A stretch of DNA of 64,000 nt, from NCBI GenBank assembly GCA_963922205.1, contig CAWUHX010000313.1:62001-126000 (forward strand), given 5' to 3'. The notes below the pieces were generated by a model that made no database searches, was not told where the DNA came from, and saw only the letters and a list, made by a program, of their open reading frames with translations. Made by a program: the position numbers and the translations under genes. Source of the DNA: Romanomermis culicivorax (Eukaryota > Nematoda > Enoplea > Mermithida > Mermithidae). Shown one piece after another: positions 12,501 to 22,900 of this stretch (within the stretch, counting starts at the first letter, position 1; every line of letters starts with the position of its first letter).

Positions 12501-14668
12501 AGAAGTAAAAAAATAAAAATAGAAAAAACAGAAGAAAAATATAAAGGAAAAAAAAGAAAAAGAGAATGAGTAAAAAGTAATCAATAAAATATATAAGAAA
12601 CTAGACATAAATGACTCACAATTGCTTATGATATCCGAGTTACACATTAAAATTCTGCGTAAATTCTCCCGGGTATTCACGCCATCGGACTAAAATTTGG
12701 CATGGTGTCTGGGGATTAGGACACCATCATTACAAACATGAAAAAAATAGGAATTTGTAAATTGCCAGTGTTCAGATTTTTCACACATTTTTGGTCCAAA
12801 TTTATTATTTTCAGTCAGATAAACTTTAGTTGAAAACTTCCGTTTTCAAATCGAAGCCACACATTTTCTTCCAAGTGGAAAAACAACCGACCACTTAAAT
12901 GCCAGGGAACTACTGCTCAAACGCCTGTATTGCTGACTGTACGAGTAAAAAAGGCTCATACTGACTTGGTGCTAACTGCATCAGTAAAAAAATCTTATAT
13001 TCAAAGAAAATTAAAAAAAAATATTTGTGGATCTTTATCTGGAACATTGCTGTAGATCTTTTTCTTTTTGTACATAATACTTGCACTCTGCATGCAGAAT
13101 TCATGAATAAACATGCCATTTCGGCTGGGAAAAATCTCTAGGTTTTGTTTATGGATGTGTACAAATGCTATTACATAACTTCTAACAACCTAGTGGAATT
13201 ATTTTTAAATCTGAATTTCCTAAATTAAAAAACAGTGAATTGGGGGCGAATTGCTCAGGGGCGAATTGTGTTGGGGGCGAATTGTCCGGGGGCAAACTGC
13301 GGTGGGGGCGAATTACCAGGGGAAAATTGTGGGGAACGAATTGCTGGGGGTAAATTACTGGGGGCGAATGGTCCGTATCCCAAGGAAAATATATGCAGAA
13401 ATTTGATCGATCAGAGAAGGTATTCTCATGTGAGCGACTCACAATCGACCGAATTCCCAAATGGAGCGAATTCCGAATTGAGCGATTCCAAACGAGCGAT
13501 CTATAATATAATAACACTTTGTTCATTTTTTCCTTCTTTGCCTCATATTTTTCTTTGTATGTATTTTTTTCTTCCGTTTTCTGTGTGTATCGCTTCTATT
13601 TTCGTTCATGTATGTTTTTAGTCTTCATCTTTTGTCTGTGCCTTCTTTCATTTTCTTCCTTGTGATCTATTTTTTTTCTTTTTTGCTCATGATACAATAC
13701 ACTACAAGTTGTAATTTTAAATAACCGTAGTCTTCCGTATAATTCTTGTACAATTCGGCATGCTTCAGTCTTTCCTCCTTGCAGGTGTGAAAATCTCCAG
13801 GAAAAATATGAACAAAAGAATGCTGGAAGAAACAAAACATCAAGAGAAAGGTAACGTCAACAAAAATAGAGATATTAAGAATGCGGGAAAAGCCTCAGAA
13901 AAAGAAAAAAAAATATGAAAAAAGTGACAAGAAAGAAGAAGCAAGATAGAGAAAGCAGCAAGGAAGAAAGAAAAAATAATGTGAAAAAAGAAAGAATCAG
14001 GAGAATAGAAAGAGAAAAAGATAAAGATAAAGAAGTAAAAGCAAAAAGCTAAGAAGAAGAGTAGTTAAAAATGAAGAAAAAATCACAAAGGATAAATTTA
14101 AATAGGAAATAGAGCGTGCCGAATTGTATGAGAATTATATGGGAGACAATGCTTATTAAAAATAACAACTTGTAATGTATTGTTTCGTGAGCAAAAAAGA
14201 AAAAAGTAGATGACAAGAAAAAAAATGAAGGAAAAAAAGAAAATGAAAGAAAGCAAAACATAAAAATGCAAAAATATATGCAAACGAAAACATAAGCAAC
14301 GCACAGGACGAAAAAAATAAATATATACAAAGAAAAATATAAGGTAAAAAAATAAATCTGAAGAAAGTGTTATTACAATCTCTATGGCTCGTTTGGAATC
14401 GCCCTATCGGGAATTCGCTCATTTGGGAATTCGCTCAATTGGGAATCGCTCGCTTGGGAATCGCCCACTTGGGAACAGACCCGTTCAGAGTAACCGATTT
14501 TAGATTCTTTGATAGTCAAAGAAATTTTGAACTTATTGTTTGAGCCACCAACATCGCCTTGCGATCATCACTTACCAAACTTTCTTTCGTTATTACTGTA
14601 GTTTGTCCATCTAAGACGCTAAAGAATACAACTAATGTTACAAATGGTAAAATGACCAAATTTTTCAT
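3581..14668 (-). CDS. Secreted Cys-rich protein with Pro/Ser/Ala-rich tail, 4 exons
   Basis: Exons read on the minus strand are 14668-14576, 8744-8569, 7140-6883 and 3794-3581 (93+176+258+214 nt = 247 codons, 246 aa, ending in TGA). Donors are TTG/GTAAGT, CTCAA/GTAAGT and AAAAC/GTAAGT; acceptors are TTTTTTCAG, CTCTTCCAG and TGCATAG. All phases match (0, 2, 2), which is strong evidence for one gene. The start MKNLVILP opens a hydrophobic stretch of about 20 residues ending VLDGQ, a typical signal peptide. The mature region carries 11 Cys, including ACKCLTDC and a CC pair near QLAQCCPKF. The last 65 or so residues are almost only Pro, Ser and Ala, coded by a conspicuously GC-rich exon (3590-3790) in AT-rich surroundings. 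I do not recognise the family; it resembles small secreted nematode proteins with a low-complexity, possibly glycosylated tail. Introns of 5.8, 1.4 and 3.1 kb are full of repeats. Confidence 0.75.
4134..4340 (-). mobile_element. tRNA-Thr-derived SINE, full-length copy
   Basis: The minus strand reads TGTAGTGGTGCGTC..., then a 72-nt tRNA-like body, then a tail ending in GGATTTGGGCATA. The same order, 5' leader included, recurs at 26769-26950, so this is a dispersed repeat rather than a lone tRNA gene. Confidence 0.75.
4182..4253 (-). tRNA. tRNA-Thr(UGU)-like body within the SINE
   Basis: The acceptor arms GCTCGGT/ACCGAGC pair perfectly. The anticodon stem TCTGC/GCAGA is perfect around loop CTTGTAT (anticodon TGT). 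The D and T stems each have one mismatch, and the T loop is TTCGAGC. It folds well enough to be functional, but the shared flanks with another copy make a SINE head or tRNA pseudogene more likely. Confidence 0.5.
4503..4640 (+). repeat. Degenerate interstitial TTAGGC array
   Basis: Runs of CTTAGGCTTAGGCTTA with variants such as GGCTAGGCT and GGGCTTGGGCTT. The hexamer is TTAGGC, the telomere repeat of most nematodes. Confidence 0.75.
4860..6287 (+). mobile_element. TGTCAC...GTGACA repeat unit, copy A (near full length)
   Basis: Begins TGCCATGTGCCGACGAATT and ends TTCAGTTAATGTGACA, about 1.43 kb. In order it holds a T-rich head; hairpins around ACTAGCGATGTTTCAC and TGTTTAGCATGGAGAG; a block AGTTAGCTTGGG...TTTTAAAAGGGC that looks like a core promoter; AATAAATTTGCATA (polyA-like); CCTC/GTC-rich text; GGTGAGTCTTCTCAGGGG; and a conserved 500-bp tail. 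The 6-bp terminal inverted repeat and the promoter/polyA order suggest an LTR or a TRIM-like non-autonomous LTR element. Confidence 0.6.
7141..8568. other. Intron 2 of the secreted-protein gene, with TTTTTTCAAG-type repeat
   Basis: 7640-8325 carries many copies of CTTGAAAAAATC and its complement, including GAATACGAGAAGCGCCACTTG at the left and ATCAAGATGGGCGGCACAT at the right. These are pieces of the same palindromic family found whole at 22.96-24.06 kb. 8330-8460 resembles the CTATAGTCTG MITE end. Confidence 0.55.
8806..8990 (-). repeat. Tandem array of an AATTCGCCCC-type word
   Basis: About 14 units of roughly 12-13 bp: AATTCGCCCC plus a 2-4 bp linker (CCAGT, TGGT, GGAC), with variants AGTTTGCCCC. 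It lies in intron 1 of the secreted-protein gene. The reverse-complement array is at 13235-13378, and the outer ends (GGACAATTCGCC / GGCGAATGGTCC) mirror each other. Confidence 0.75.
9062..9260 (+). repeat. Copy 1 of the CTAGTTTATTAG ~200-bp terminal block
   Basis: Starts CTAGTTTATTAGAAAATG and ends at AGTATATTCTGCAG. An essentially identical inverted copy lies at 10505-10712 and a diverged direct copy at 18216-18425. The 9062/10712 pair could be the arms of one element. The block is open in one frame in the first two copies, but the third copy has a stop, so coding is unlikely. Confidence 0.65.
10486..12232 (-). mobile_element. Composite element with internal 97-bp minisatellite, copy 1
   Basis: Read on the minus strand it runs from ATAGGTGGCGCGACAGCGTC, through CAAAACGGTAAGAGCTAGAA and a block with TCCAAAGTCCCGGAAAACGC, into a ~97-bp tandem array, then to the CTAGTTTATTAG block. 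The same order on the plus strand is found at 16990-18427. No coding capacity is seen. Confidence 0.7.
10960..11720. repeat. ~97-bp minisatellite, about 8 units
   Basis: Each unit contains GTTTACAC, then ATAATTTTT, GTGTAAAGTGATC, ATTCCCCGTGGTCGAAAAC and AAATCACGAAAATACG. Units repeat at about 97-bp steps (for example near 11255, 11353, 11452, 11551, 11649). Confidence 0.8.
12233..13234. other. AT-rich intronic DNA, nothing recognised
   Basis: A purine-run (12480-12600, AAAAGAAGTAAAAAAATAAA-like) and unstructured AT-rich sequence. No exon candidate in phase with the surrounding gene was seen. Confidence 0.4.
13235..13378 (+). repeat. Tandem array of a GGGGGCGAATT-type word
   Basis: About 11 units of GGGGGCGAATT plus a short linker (GCTC, GTGTT, GTCC, ACCA). 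It is the reverse complement of the array at 8806-8990 and abuts another inverted-repeat element. Confidence 0.75.
13425..14480. mobile_element. Fold-back element with GAATTC(G)CTCA-type words
   Basis: The left arm (GAGCGACTCAC, ACCGAATTCCCAAATGGAGC, GAGCGATTCC, then AACACTTTGTTC...) is mirrored by the right arm (GAAAGTGTTATTAC...TTTGGAATCGCC, GGGAATTCGCTCATTTGG, GGGAATCGCTC). The spacer has T-rich and A-rich mirrored halves. It sits in intron 1, about 100 bp upstream (in gene sense) of nothing coding; exon 1 begins at 14576. Confidence 0.7.
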
Positions 14669-14719
14669 TTTGTCGCAATAATATAATATGAAATTTTTCG
14701 TTTTTGGGAAAAGCAATCT

Positions 14720-15878
14720 TTCATTTTTGGGCGTTTATTACCGGACATAAATACCAAACTATGTCAATAGGTTTAGTATATGTGGAAAATTTAGTTTTTT
14801 GGACATCATTAAGCTAACGACGGTGGGTGAGCCATTATTACATAATCCGCTTAGAATGAAATGGAATTTATAAAACAGCCTCGAACCACCCATCGCGTGA
14901 CAACAGTTTAGAGGTTCTGATGATTCGCAATACCTTACAGGACGTAAATGAAACTAGTTTTCACTCTTCAGACACAAGAGAAGCTCAATGCAGAATACTC
15001 TGAATTATTTCTATAAATTTCTCATTTTAGTACCGATATTCATTGCCAAAATTCAGACAATTTAGAATTTTAAAAATTTAGAATTCGAAAAAAATCATTT
15101 TTCCGTAATGAAGAGCCATAGAAAAGTGACTGAAATTTCGACAGAAACTCAAAATTCTGAATTTCATCATGAAATTAAGTTCAGAAACTAGTAAGCTTAT
15201 TACTGTAATCGAGCGGCAAACAGAACAGCTGAGATTTTCCTCCAATAATCTGGTTAAGTGGTCAAAATTTCTCGACTAGCACTCAGGCATCGACGCAATT
15301 TTTTTTCCAAATCGAAAATAGATGAGCATGTTGTTTTTCAATGATGAAGAGATTGAGCATTTTTCTACAGTACCAAGTTCCACATGTGAAAATTACGTAA
15401 CCTACTTTCAATTTGATTGGCTATAGTAAGATTCTCAATTGATAGAGCCGCATATAATCCAAATCAAACTACGCGTGTAGTTAAAACTTGAATATGAACG
15501 AATCCATGCCGATGATCATGACCTACGTTTGTGTGAACCGGCTATGGATCGAATCAAGAACATCTGACCCGATTAACATCAAACCGGGTCAGAGGTCAAA
15601 AGTTTCTTGATAACTTTTGGATAGTGAATCAAGTTCATACTTCTAGATAATCAGGACATCAGTTTGCTATATATTCATGAACAATGGAGTATCGAATCAG
15701 AATTTCGGAGATTTTTTTTCTTCATCGCATTTTGAAAATTCATGAAATATGAACTTTCCAACGTCAGATGCGTTTTTAGAACTGGGCAGTGAACTTTGAG
15801 ATTTTCGTCCTGTAGTTTCCTTATACAGGAATATGGGACATACAAGTTCTTATATTTAACTTGATTTTTACTAATAGC
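14720..15878. other. Intergenic DNA upstream of the secreted-protein gene
   Basis: No gene recognised. It should hold the promoter of the minus-strand gene; a weak AT-rich TATTATATTATTG lies about 15-25 bp 5' of its ATG. Confidence 0.4.
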
Positions 15879-16128
15879 TATAGTTTGTTTTTCGTGAAGT
15901 GCTTCCAAATAATGAAAGTGGAAAGTAAGTAGTATTCCAGATTTTTGCGATTTGCTCATAGACAATATATCATGTAGGACTGGAAATTTGTGAGCATACT
16001 GACCTAATCTTTACCAATTTTTCGAGTGAAAAATTTTACAGTGGGAACTTTATGTGAACGATTTTGACGACAGTACTGATTTGTGTCACTTTTCTATTTG
16101 GAAGCATTTTATAAAAAACAGACTATAG
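15879..16128 (+). mobile_element. CTATAGTCTGTTTTT MITE, copy 1 (~250 bp)
   Basis: Both ends carry the inverted CTATAG(T/-)CTGTTTTT(T/C)...TGCTTCCAAATA terminus. Internally it has GACTGGAAATTTGTGAGCAT and CGATTTTGACGACAGTACTG, shared with copies at 24.6, 25.0 and 30.8 kb. Confidence 0.8.
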
Positions 16129-16989
16129 TGTCAGAATATTGTTTCCTCATTAATTGGAAATTTATGAAATATTTGTATGAAAGAAAGTTCATTATCAAGA
16201 CAACTTATACTATAGTGTGCTTTTTAACGCTATTTTACATTTTTGCTACTTCCTGCTAGACCGAACGTCGCATAGGAGTGAAAATTTGAGAATAACTAAC
16301 CTTTACTGCTCATTCAGTAAACAATCCAACAGTAAAAGTTGTGAAGACGACTTCGAGGGGGATGCATATTTTTTATCATTTTTCAATTTACAAGTATTTC
16401 ATGAAAGACAGACCATGCTGTTCACAAACTTCAAAGGTCGGTTACAGATCAAAATTTCTCTACAAAATAAGTCATTGTAGGAGTATCACATACATTTGAC
16501 AGTCAAACATTTTTTGGAAATCATAATCAGGACTGCAAATATGTCTATGATATTCTCGGAACTGATACCCTTGAAAGCCTAATTTTGACAGGAAATAAAC
16601 TTTTTACGTACTTTTGGTCATTTTTGGAAGCAAAGCTTCCATTTTATGCCTGTCGTATACTTGAAACAAAAACTTAAATTTCAAAATACATTTCGCATTC
16701 TGCATACCCTGCATACATATACCAACCCAATAAATTTTAGAGGAATAAAACCCCAATCAATTTTTAGATTTTTGGCATGTAAACTTTCAATCATCGGGTC
16801 ATAAATGTTGCAATAATATCTACAAGTTTATTGACCTTTCATCATCATGTTTTGATGATGTGACGTTGTAGAAATAAACATAGCATAGTACCGCAAAAGT
16901 TATCACTTATTTTGAAGTCGTTTATCGTAGGTGCAATGACGTTGATCTTCTTCAACATGATCGGGAAATCCGATTTTTCTACTGCTGCC

Positions 16990-18427
16990 GGAATCATAGG
17001 TGGCGCGATAGCGTCAACCTATAATATACTTGGCCCCTAAATTTCATGCCCCCCCCCTCTAGAGCCAAAACGGTAAGAGCTAGAACCTTCGGGTGTTTTT
17101 TCATAATTTCGGGTTTAGGGGCAAACTATGGGGTGCCTTTTGTCATTTCGCCTCTATCTGCAAGTGGTGCTCGGTGGGGCCCCAAAAACAGGTAAAAACG
17201 CCCTTTTTTAGGCCCCCCCCCAGTTCCACCATGCCCAGCAATCGGTGTGCCATATCCAACCTCCATACTTCGGCCAAAGCATCTTGGGGGTGTAATCTCA
17301 AATGCGAATTTTTATTTTTTTAAATATGGCCCCAATTCAATTATATGGTGGTCCAAAGTCCCGGAAAACGCCAAATTCCTCAATTTTGTTATATAATACT
17401 TATGGGTTCAAAAAAATAATTTTTTGCAGCATAATGCACTACTAATTTTTTCCCAGTTTCAACTGAACCGGTAGCCTTATTGGGGTTTTTGGGCAGTAAC
17501 GGTTTTCGACCATTGGGAATTCGATGAACACGGTCACTTTACACGAAAAATTATCTCGGTTGTAAACAAGCGTACTTTCGTGATTTTTTTTGTGAAAAGG
17601 GTTTTCGACCATGGGGAATTTGATGAATACGATCACTTCACACAAAAAGATTATCCCGGTTGTAAACAAGTGTATTTTCGTAACTTTTTAGTGGAAGAAG
17701 TTTTCGACCGCGGGTAATTCAATAGATGCGGTCACTTTACACAAAAAAATTATCTCGGGCGTAATCAAGCCTATTTTCGTGTTTTTTTGTGGAAGGGGTT
17801 TTCGACCGCGGGGAATTTGATGAATGCAATCACTTTACACGCAAAATTATAGTGAGTGTATTTCAAATGTATTTCTGCGGTTTTTGAGAAGAGGGGTTTC
17901 TGACCATGTGGCATTCAATGGACACAATCACTTCACACAAAAAAATGTCTTGTGTGTATTTAAAACGAGGTATTTCTCCTGGTTTTTTGGGTTGAGGGGT
18001 TGTTGTTCATGGGGAATTCAATGGAAATCTTCCCTTTACACTCTGTTTACAACGTGTTTTGAGTTCTATGCGGTTTAAACATCTTTTACTTTCACTGAAA
18101 GTTAGAATTCGTAGCTTTAAGACTTTTCATTGTTTCTTTGATGTGAAGATGACCACATTTGAAACTTCGATGCGGTTCTATGAAGGTTTTCTCGTATGGT
18201 AAGCCCACTGAAAAGAAGTGAACTAGTTTATTAGAAAATGCCCCGATAGGGCAGAAAAAAGAAGAAAATATTTGCTTTGATAGTTGCCAAGCTAGGAAAA
18301 GGATTGAACTAGATTTTTGAGAACTTGGGTCGGAGTTGGAAAAAATTCACTTCCGTTGTATTGGATTTTCATTCTTTCTCAAAAAAATTTTCCATGTCTG
18401 TGAAAAAGTATATTCTGCAGCTCATAG
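16990..18427 (+). mobile_element. Composite element with internal ~97-bp minisatellite, copy 2
   Basis: Plus-strand counterpart of 10486-12232, from ATAGGTGGCGCGATAGCGTC to the CTAGTTTATTAG block at 18216-18425. The minisatellite part (17480-18060) has about six diverged units with GTAAACAAGCGTATTTTCGTG and TTTTCGACCATGGGGAATT. The first 30 bp can form a hairpin (ATAGGT/ACCTAT). Confidence 0.7.
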
Positions 18428-19020
18428 TGCTATGTTATGAAACATACAATGTTATAACATGTACGATGTTATAAAATATCCCATTTTAAAACACAGGACA
18501 TGTTGTTATAACATAGACTATGGTATAACACGGGTATAACACATAACAATCTTGTAACACGGGCTATGTTACAACACAGGGCTTGTTATAACATGGGAGG
18601 ATGGTATAACACGGGATATGTTATAACATGAGGAGCTATGTTATAACAGAGGGTACCTTATCACACATTGTATGTTATAAGATGGGGAGGTATGTTAGAA
18701 CATGGGGTGTTTTATAAGATAGTGTATGTTATAACATGAGATATGTTATAAAATATCGCATTTTTTAACATTTCCCATATTATGAAATGTGTACACCATA
18801 ACATACACCACATGGAAAGATATACATGTTGTAACATACCCCATGTTATAACATATCCTAATTTTATATTTGTAACATTACAAAATATAGCCGCCTGATT
18901 AAATGGCTTCGATATAGAAATTTCTCGAAAAAATACGTTTTTTTATATGTTATTACATAGGTCATTGTTATAACATATTTTATATGTTATATAAAATACG
19001 TTATAACATATATAATCTTT
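18427..19020. repeat. Array of the palindrome ATGTTATAACAT
   Basis: More than 20 occurrences of TGTTATAACA or close variants are spaced 12-35 bp apart, linked by words such as GGG, ACACGGG and AAATATCCC. It begins exactly where the CTAGTTTATTAG block of the preceding element ends. Confidence 0.85.
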
Positions 19021-19366
19021 AAAAAGGCGAGCGTCGCATGCCCCAATATCTAGTTCAATTTAGAATGACAGACGCAGCAAAAACTAAAAAGTAGGTTCAA
19101 TTTGATAAACAATCTTCACTTAGCGAAAAACTTTATATTGTAGAAAGAGCTAAATTTCTTCCTGAAAATGAGAAAGGCCAAAATTGTTGAAATAACATCA
19201 TATTCGTCAAGTGTCGATTTGGACAGAACTCCATCAGTAAATGAGTACTAATCGATAAATTTTGATCACTTAACCGGGTTATTGAAAGAAATTTTCGGAC
19301 CTTTTGTAGTAGTTCACCACCACTATTTTTTTCATATTTTTAGTTTTTCGGCGATTTTTTTTGTTA

Positions 19367-19437
19367 TCAGGTAGGTTTCGAACCTGCAATCTTTTGATTC
19401 AAAAACTCCAGTGCGTTACCACTGAGCCAAACACTCA
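19367..19437 (-). other. Degenerate tRNA-like sequence (pol III A and B boxes)
   Basis: The minus strand has TGGCTCAGTGGT (A-box match) and GGTTCGAAACC (B-box match) about 40 nt apart, with an AT-rich anticodon arm TTTTTGAATCAAAA. The acceptor ends do not pair, so a tRNA-derived repeat is likelier than a working gene. Confidence 0.4.
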
Positions 19438-19539
19438 CTTAAAAATTAACCTTTTAATTCCCATTTATTATTTTCATTATTTCAAACAACTTTGCATTAT
19501 GGACACGGCCAAAAAGCTGCAATATTACTCAATAAAGCC

Positions 19540-19576
19540 TAAGCCTAAGCCTAAGCCTAAGCCTAAGCCTAGGTCC
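19540..19576 (-). repeat. Perfect interstitial TTAGGC run
   Basis: Six consecutive copies of TAAGCC (complement of TTAGGC), about 380 bp upstream of the P450 start codon. Confidence 0.85.
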
Positions 19577-19956
19577 AAATTTTCAACTATTTTGTTTGCC
19601 GCTTACTGGCGAATTTTTTTAAAAATTTCTCACAGGAATAAGCTTACTAGTTTCTTCCGTATCAAACTTACTTTCATGCGATCGCTGCATGGATCATTTC
19701 AAAATTAACGGGAGTATAGCCTTTGCGATTGCCGCATTTCTCTCAATGAAAAATGTTCCCCTTCTAATTACGATGTGAACTTTGTCCTTGGTTTTGTTTC
19801 TACAAGGAACTGATTAAATATTGATCGATTACTTTATTATTGACAACAAACTTCTTCGCCAAAAATATAAACAACGGCGTTTTATCTTTTGGTTCGTTTC
19901 TTCCTCTTTTCGTTTCTGGTATAAATTTCCTGTCTTATCATAAACACTTCAAAAAA

Positions 19957-22900
19957 ATGTACACTTTGATCGTTGTCGTATTTTCCATTTTGGCTTTGTG
20001 GTTTTATCGATGGACAAGGAGTTACTCGCGAAACAAAATATTAATCGACCAATTCTCCGGACCCAAGGCCTATCCGATTATTGGAAATTGTCTGGAGCTG
20101 CAGCATGAGACCACTGCGGGTAAGGTATTCCATAAGTCAAGTGTAGATTTTGCATGTCGCATCAGATCCTTCCCAAACAAATGGTCCGAGCAACGATCCA
20201 CTTGTAAATACAGCCTTAAGTGTGCTCCCACTAATTTGTAGTCCTCTACGACAAACAGAAAATTATGAAAATATGAAAAAGTAGGTACTTGATCCCCATT
20301 TCTATTATTAAAAGCCAAGAAAAACAGACTATAATCATGCGATATTTGTATTGTTTTGTTTCTTTTTTATGATGAGGTAAAGCGTAGATTCTGAAATCTC
20401 ACATAATGAAATGCGTTCCCCAAGCAATCAAAAGGATGTTACAACTGCTTGTTTTCCTTTAAGACCTTCTCTACAGCGAAAATTTGCATAAATTTGGGGA
20501 CAATGGTAATTTTAGACCGACATTTTTCATCAATTTGATTGGTTGAAAAAATGTATCAATTTTTTCGATTTTCTTCCGACACATTTTCTGGCTTAGTCTT
20601 AGGTTTGGGTTTAGGCTTAGACTTAGACTCAGGCTTAGGCTTGGATTTGGGCTTGGGCTTAGGCTTAGGAAGCAGTAAACTACATTTTTCGACCAATCAA
20701 ATCGATGACAGACACTTTTTTCCGACCATTGTTCTCACTTGGCAATGCTTAGTTGCTTGATATGCAAGAAATGTAAACACGGAATAACCCCTTTTTGATA
20801 GAACTATAGTCTGTATTTTCTGCAGTCCATTAGACTACTGGGCCCTGTTCTAAGTTTTTTCAAAGAGAGTTATGCTTCAACTGAGCTTTTGCTTAAGCTG
20901 CAGCTTATCTCTGTATGTTAAACCATTGCCGTTAAGGGGTAGCTCAGCTGCAGCTTGGATGTTGTTGTGCAACTCCGTATGTTGTAACATTGATGCTAAG
21001 CTGCAGTTCAAGCTACGACCGAACTTTCTCCATATGCTTTGTGTATGAACTAAGCTGCAGCTGAGCTTCACCTTACGATGATGGTATGACATAAAGAGTT
21101 AAGGTATAGCACTGCACTGCTCAGCCGGATCTTGAGTTTCTTTTATGAAATCAAACCTTGAACTACTTACTGCATCAGTAGCCGAAAAAAGACTACCACA
21201 AAATCTCTGATTGTCCAAAATCTAGCGGTTCTGTAGTTCATTTGTCCTAACAAGTGGGATTTTCTAGTAATCGAAAAAGACTTTTGAGGAATCAAAGTCA
21301 CATTATTTCATAAAAAGTTTTGAATTTAATTTAAAAAATCTCAAGAAGAATAACGACAGAAAAAAATATTTTTTCACGAATATTTTTCACAAAAAAGGTT
21401 CGAAAAATGGTTCAAAAAATAATAATTCTTGGCTAAAAAACCTGAAAAATGTATTTGTTGCGCTAATCGCTGAGAAAATTGACATTTTTTACCATTTTTT
21501 TGTTCAAAAATAATCATTTTTCGTTCAGAATTGACATTTTCCTTCCGACCAAGAGTACGTGGTCCCTATGACTACCATATGGCTAGTCAAATGAGTGGTA
21601 AATCCTGTAAGGAGATCACCCAATGACTAGCCATATCGCCGAATATTTCTGGTGGGTTATTCCAGTGGCACTTCCCCCAATTACATATATGATTCTACCT
21701 AATGTAAGGATTGGAGAACCTCTGAACCAGAATCACTGAAATCAAATACAGTGAGTAGACTTTGGTGCTACGGAAAATAATTTAAAACTGTACCACTTCA
21801 GTCTGTTTCTTGAAAAATGCTTCAAAATTGAAAAAAGTCAAAAATTAATGCTGCCTGGTTGAACAGGAAGTAGTAAAAATAGTGCTTGATTCACAGTTTT
21901 TCATTTAAAAGCATGAGGAGATTATATTTGATACTAAAATAACTTTTTTCCTAAGTTTTGGAAACTGGTATGTACAAATCAAGAATTTAATCAAGTAGGA
22001 ATAGTGGAAAATCTACATACATCTGTTGAATTACTGCAGTTACTCTTGGAATAAAATAAATAATTGGCACTTATGCACTTTATGGTCTATCGAATTTTTT
22101 AAAGTTTTCTAAGATTTACACACACTAGGCTTAGGTTTAGGGTTAGGCTTAGTCTTGAACTTAGGCCTAGGCCTAGACTAGGCTTAGCCTTGGGCTTAGA
22201 CTGAGACTCAGGGCCGTGCACGAAGGGAGGGGGCTGCCCCCCCCCCATTGAGGCAGCATGCACACAGTGTATCGCGTAAAATCAACATTTTATGGGACTA
22301 TTCAGTAAAAAAACTTAGTCCGCCCCCCATGAAAAAATCCTGCGCACGGCCCTGCTGAGACCTATAAGCTTATGAGTAAAAAACTTAACAAAACTTAAAA
22401 CTTTTTGTAAAAACCATTAAGTGCATAAATATCGGAAAACATAATTTTACATGATAATTTGCTCTGAGTTTCCAGGACATTCATCAAAATAAAAAATGGA
22501 TGAAAAACCCAAAAGTACTTTTCCCAACCCAACACAATAAATAGTATGGAAAGTAAGATTTTGCACAAAAATTGTTGGAAAAGGAAGAAAAGGAAAATCT
22601 TGATATCTACACAACACATCACATTTGGTCATCAGAAAGCATACTGACCATTTTCTTTTTTTTGGTAGAATGTAAAAAAATGTCATCTTGCTCGTTTCTA
22701 AATGACTTTAGAGAAAAAACTACAGTAGAATGCATAATTTTTCTATCCAGATTATTTCGCTCATATGAAAAGTTACGGCAAACTTTTCAACGCCAAGATC
22801 GTGCGTGTTTGGCTGTTCAATCACGCTTTCCTATTAATTTTTGGTGCCAAAGAAGCCGAGATTATATTCACGAGTACGAAAAATATCCAGAAAGGACGCC

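Noticed and set aside
8806..13378. One 4.6-kb fold-back element bounded by the GGGGGCGAATT arrays
   Set aside because: The outer ends mirror, but the inner flanks share only short words, and other elements fill the middle. Kept as two separate arrays.
14156..14422. Phe-rich small membrane protein ORFs
   Set aside because: They are the complement of A-rich spacer sequence in a fold-back element; no conserved features.
19367..19437. Functional tRNA gene
   Set aside because: A and B boxes are present but the acceptor ends do not pair and the anticodon loop lacks a normal T33 arrangement.
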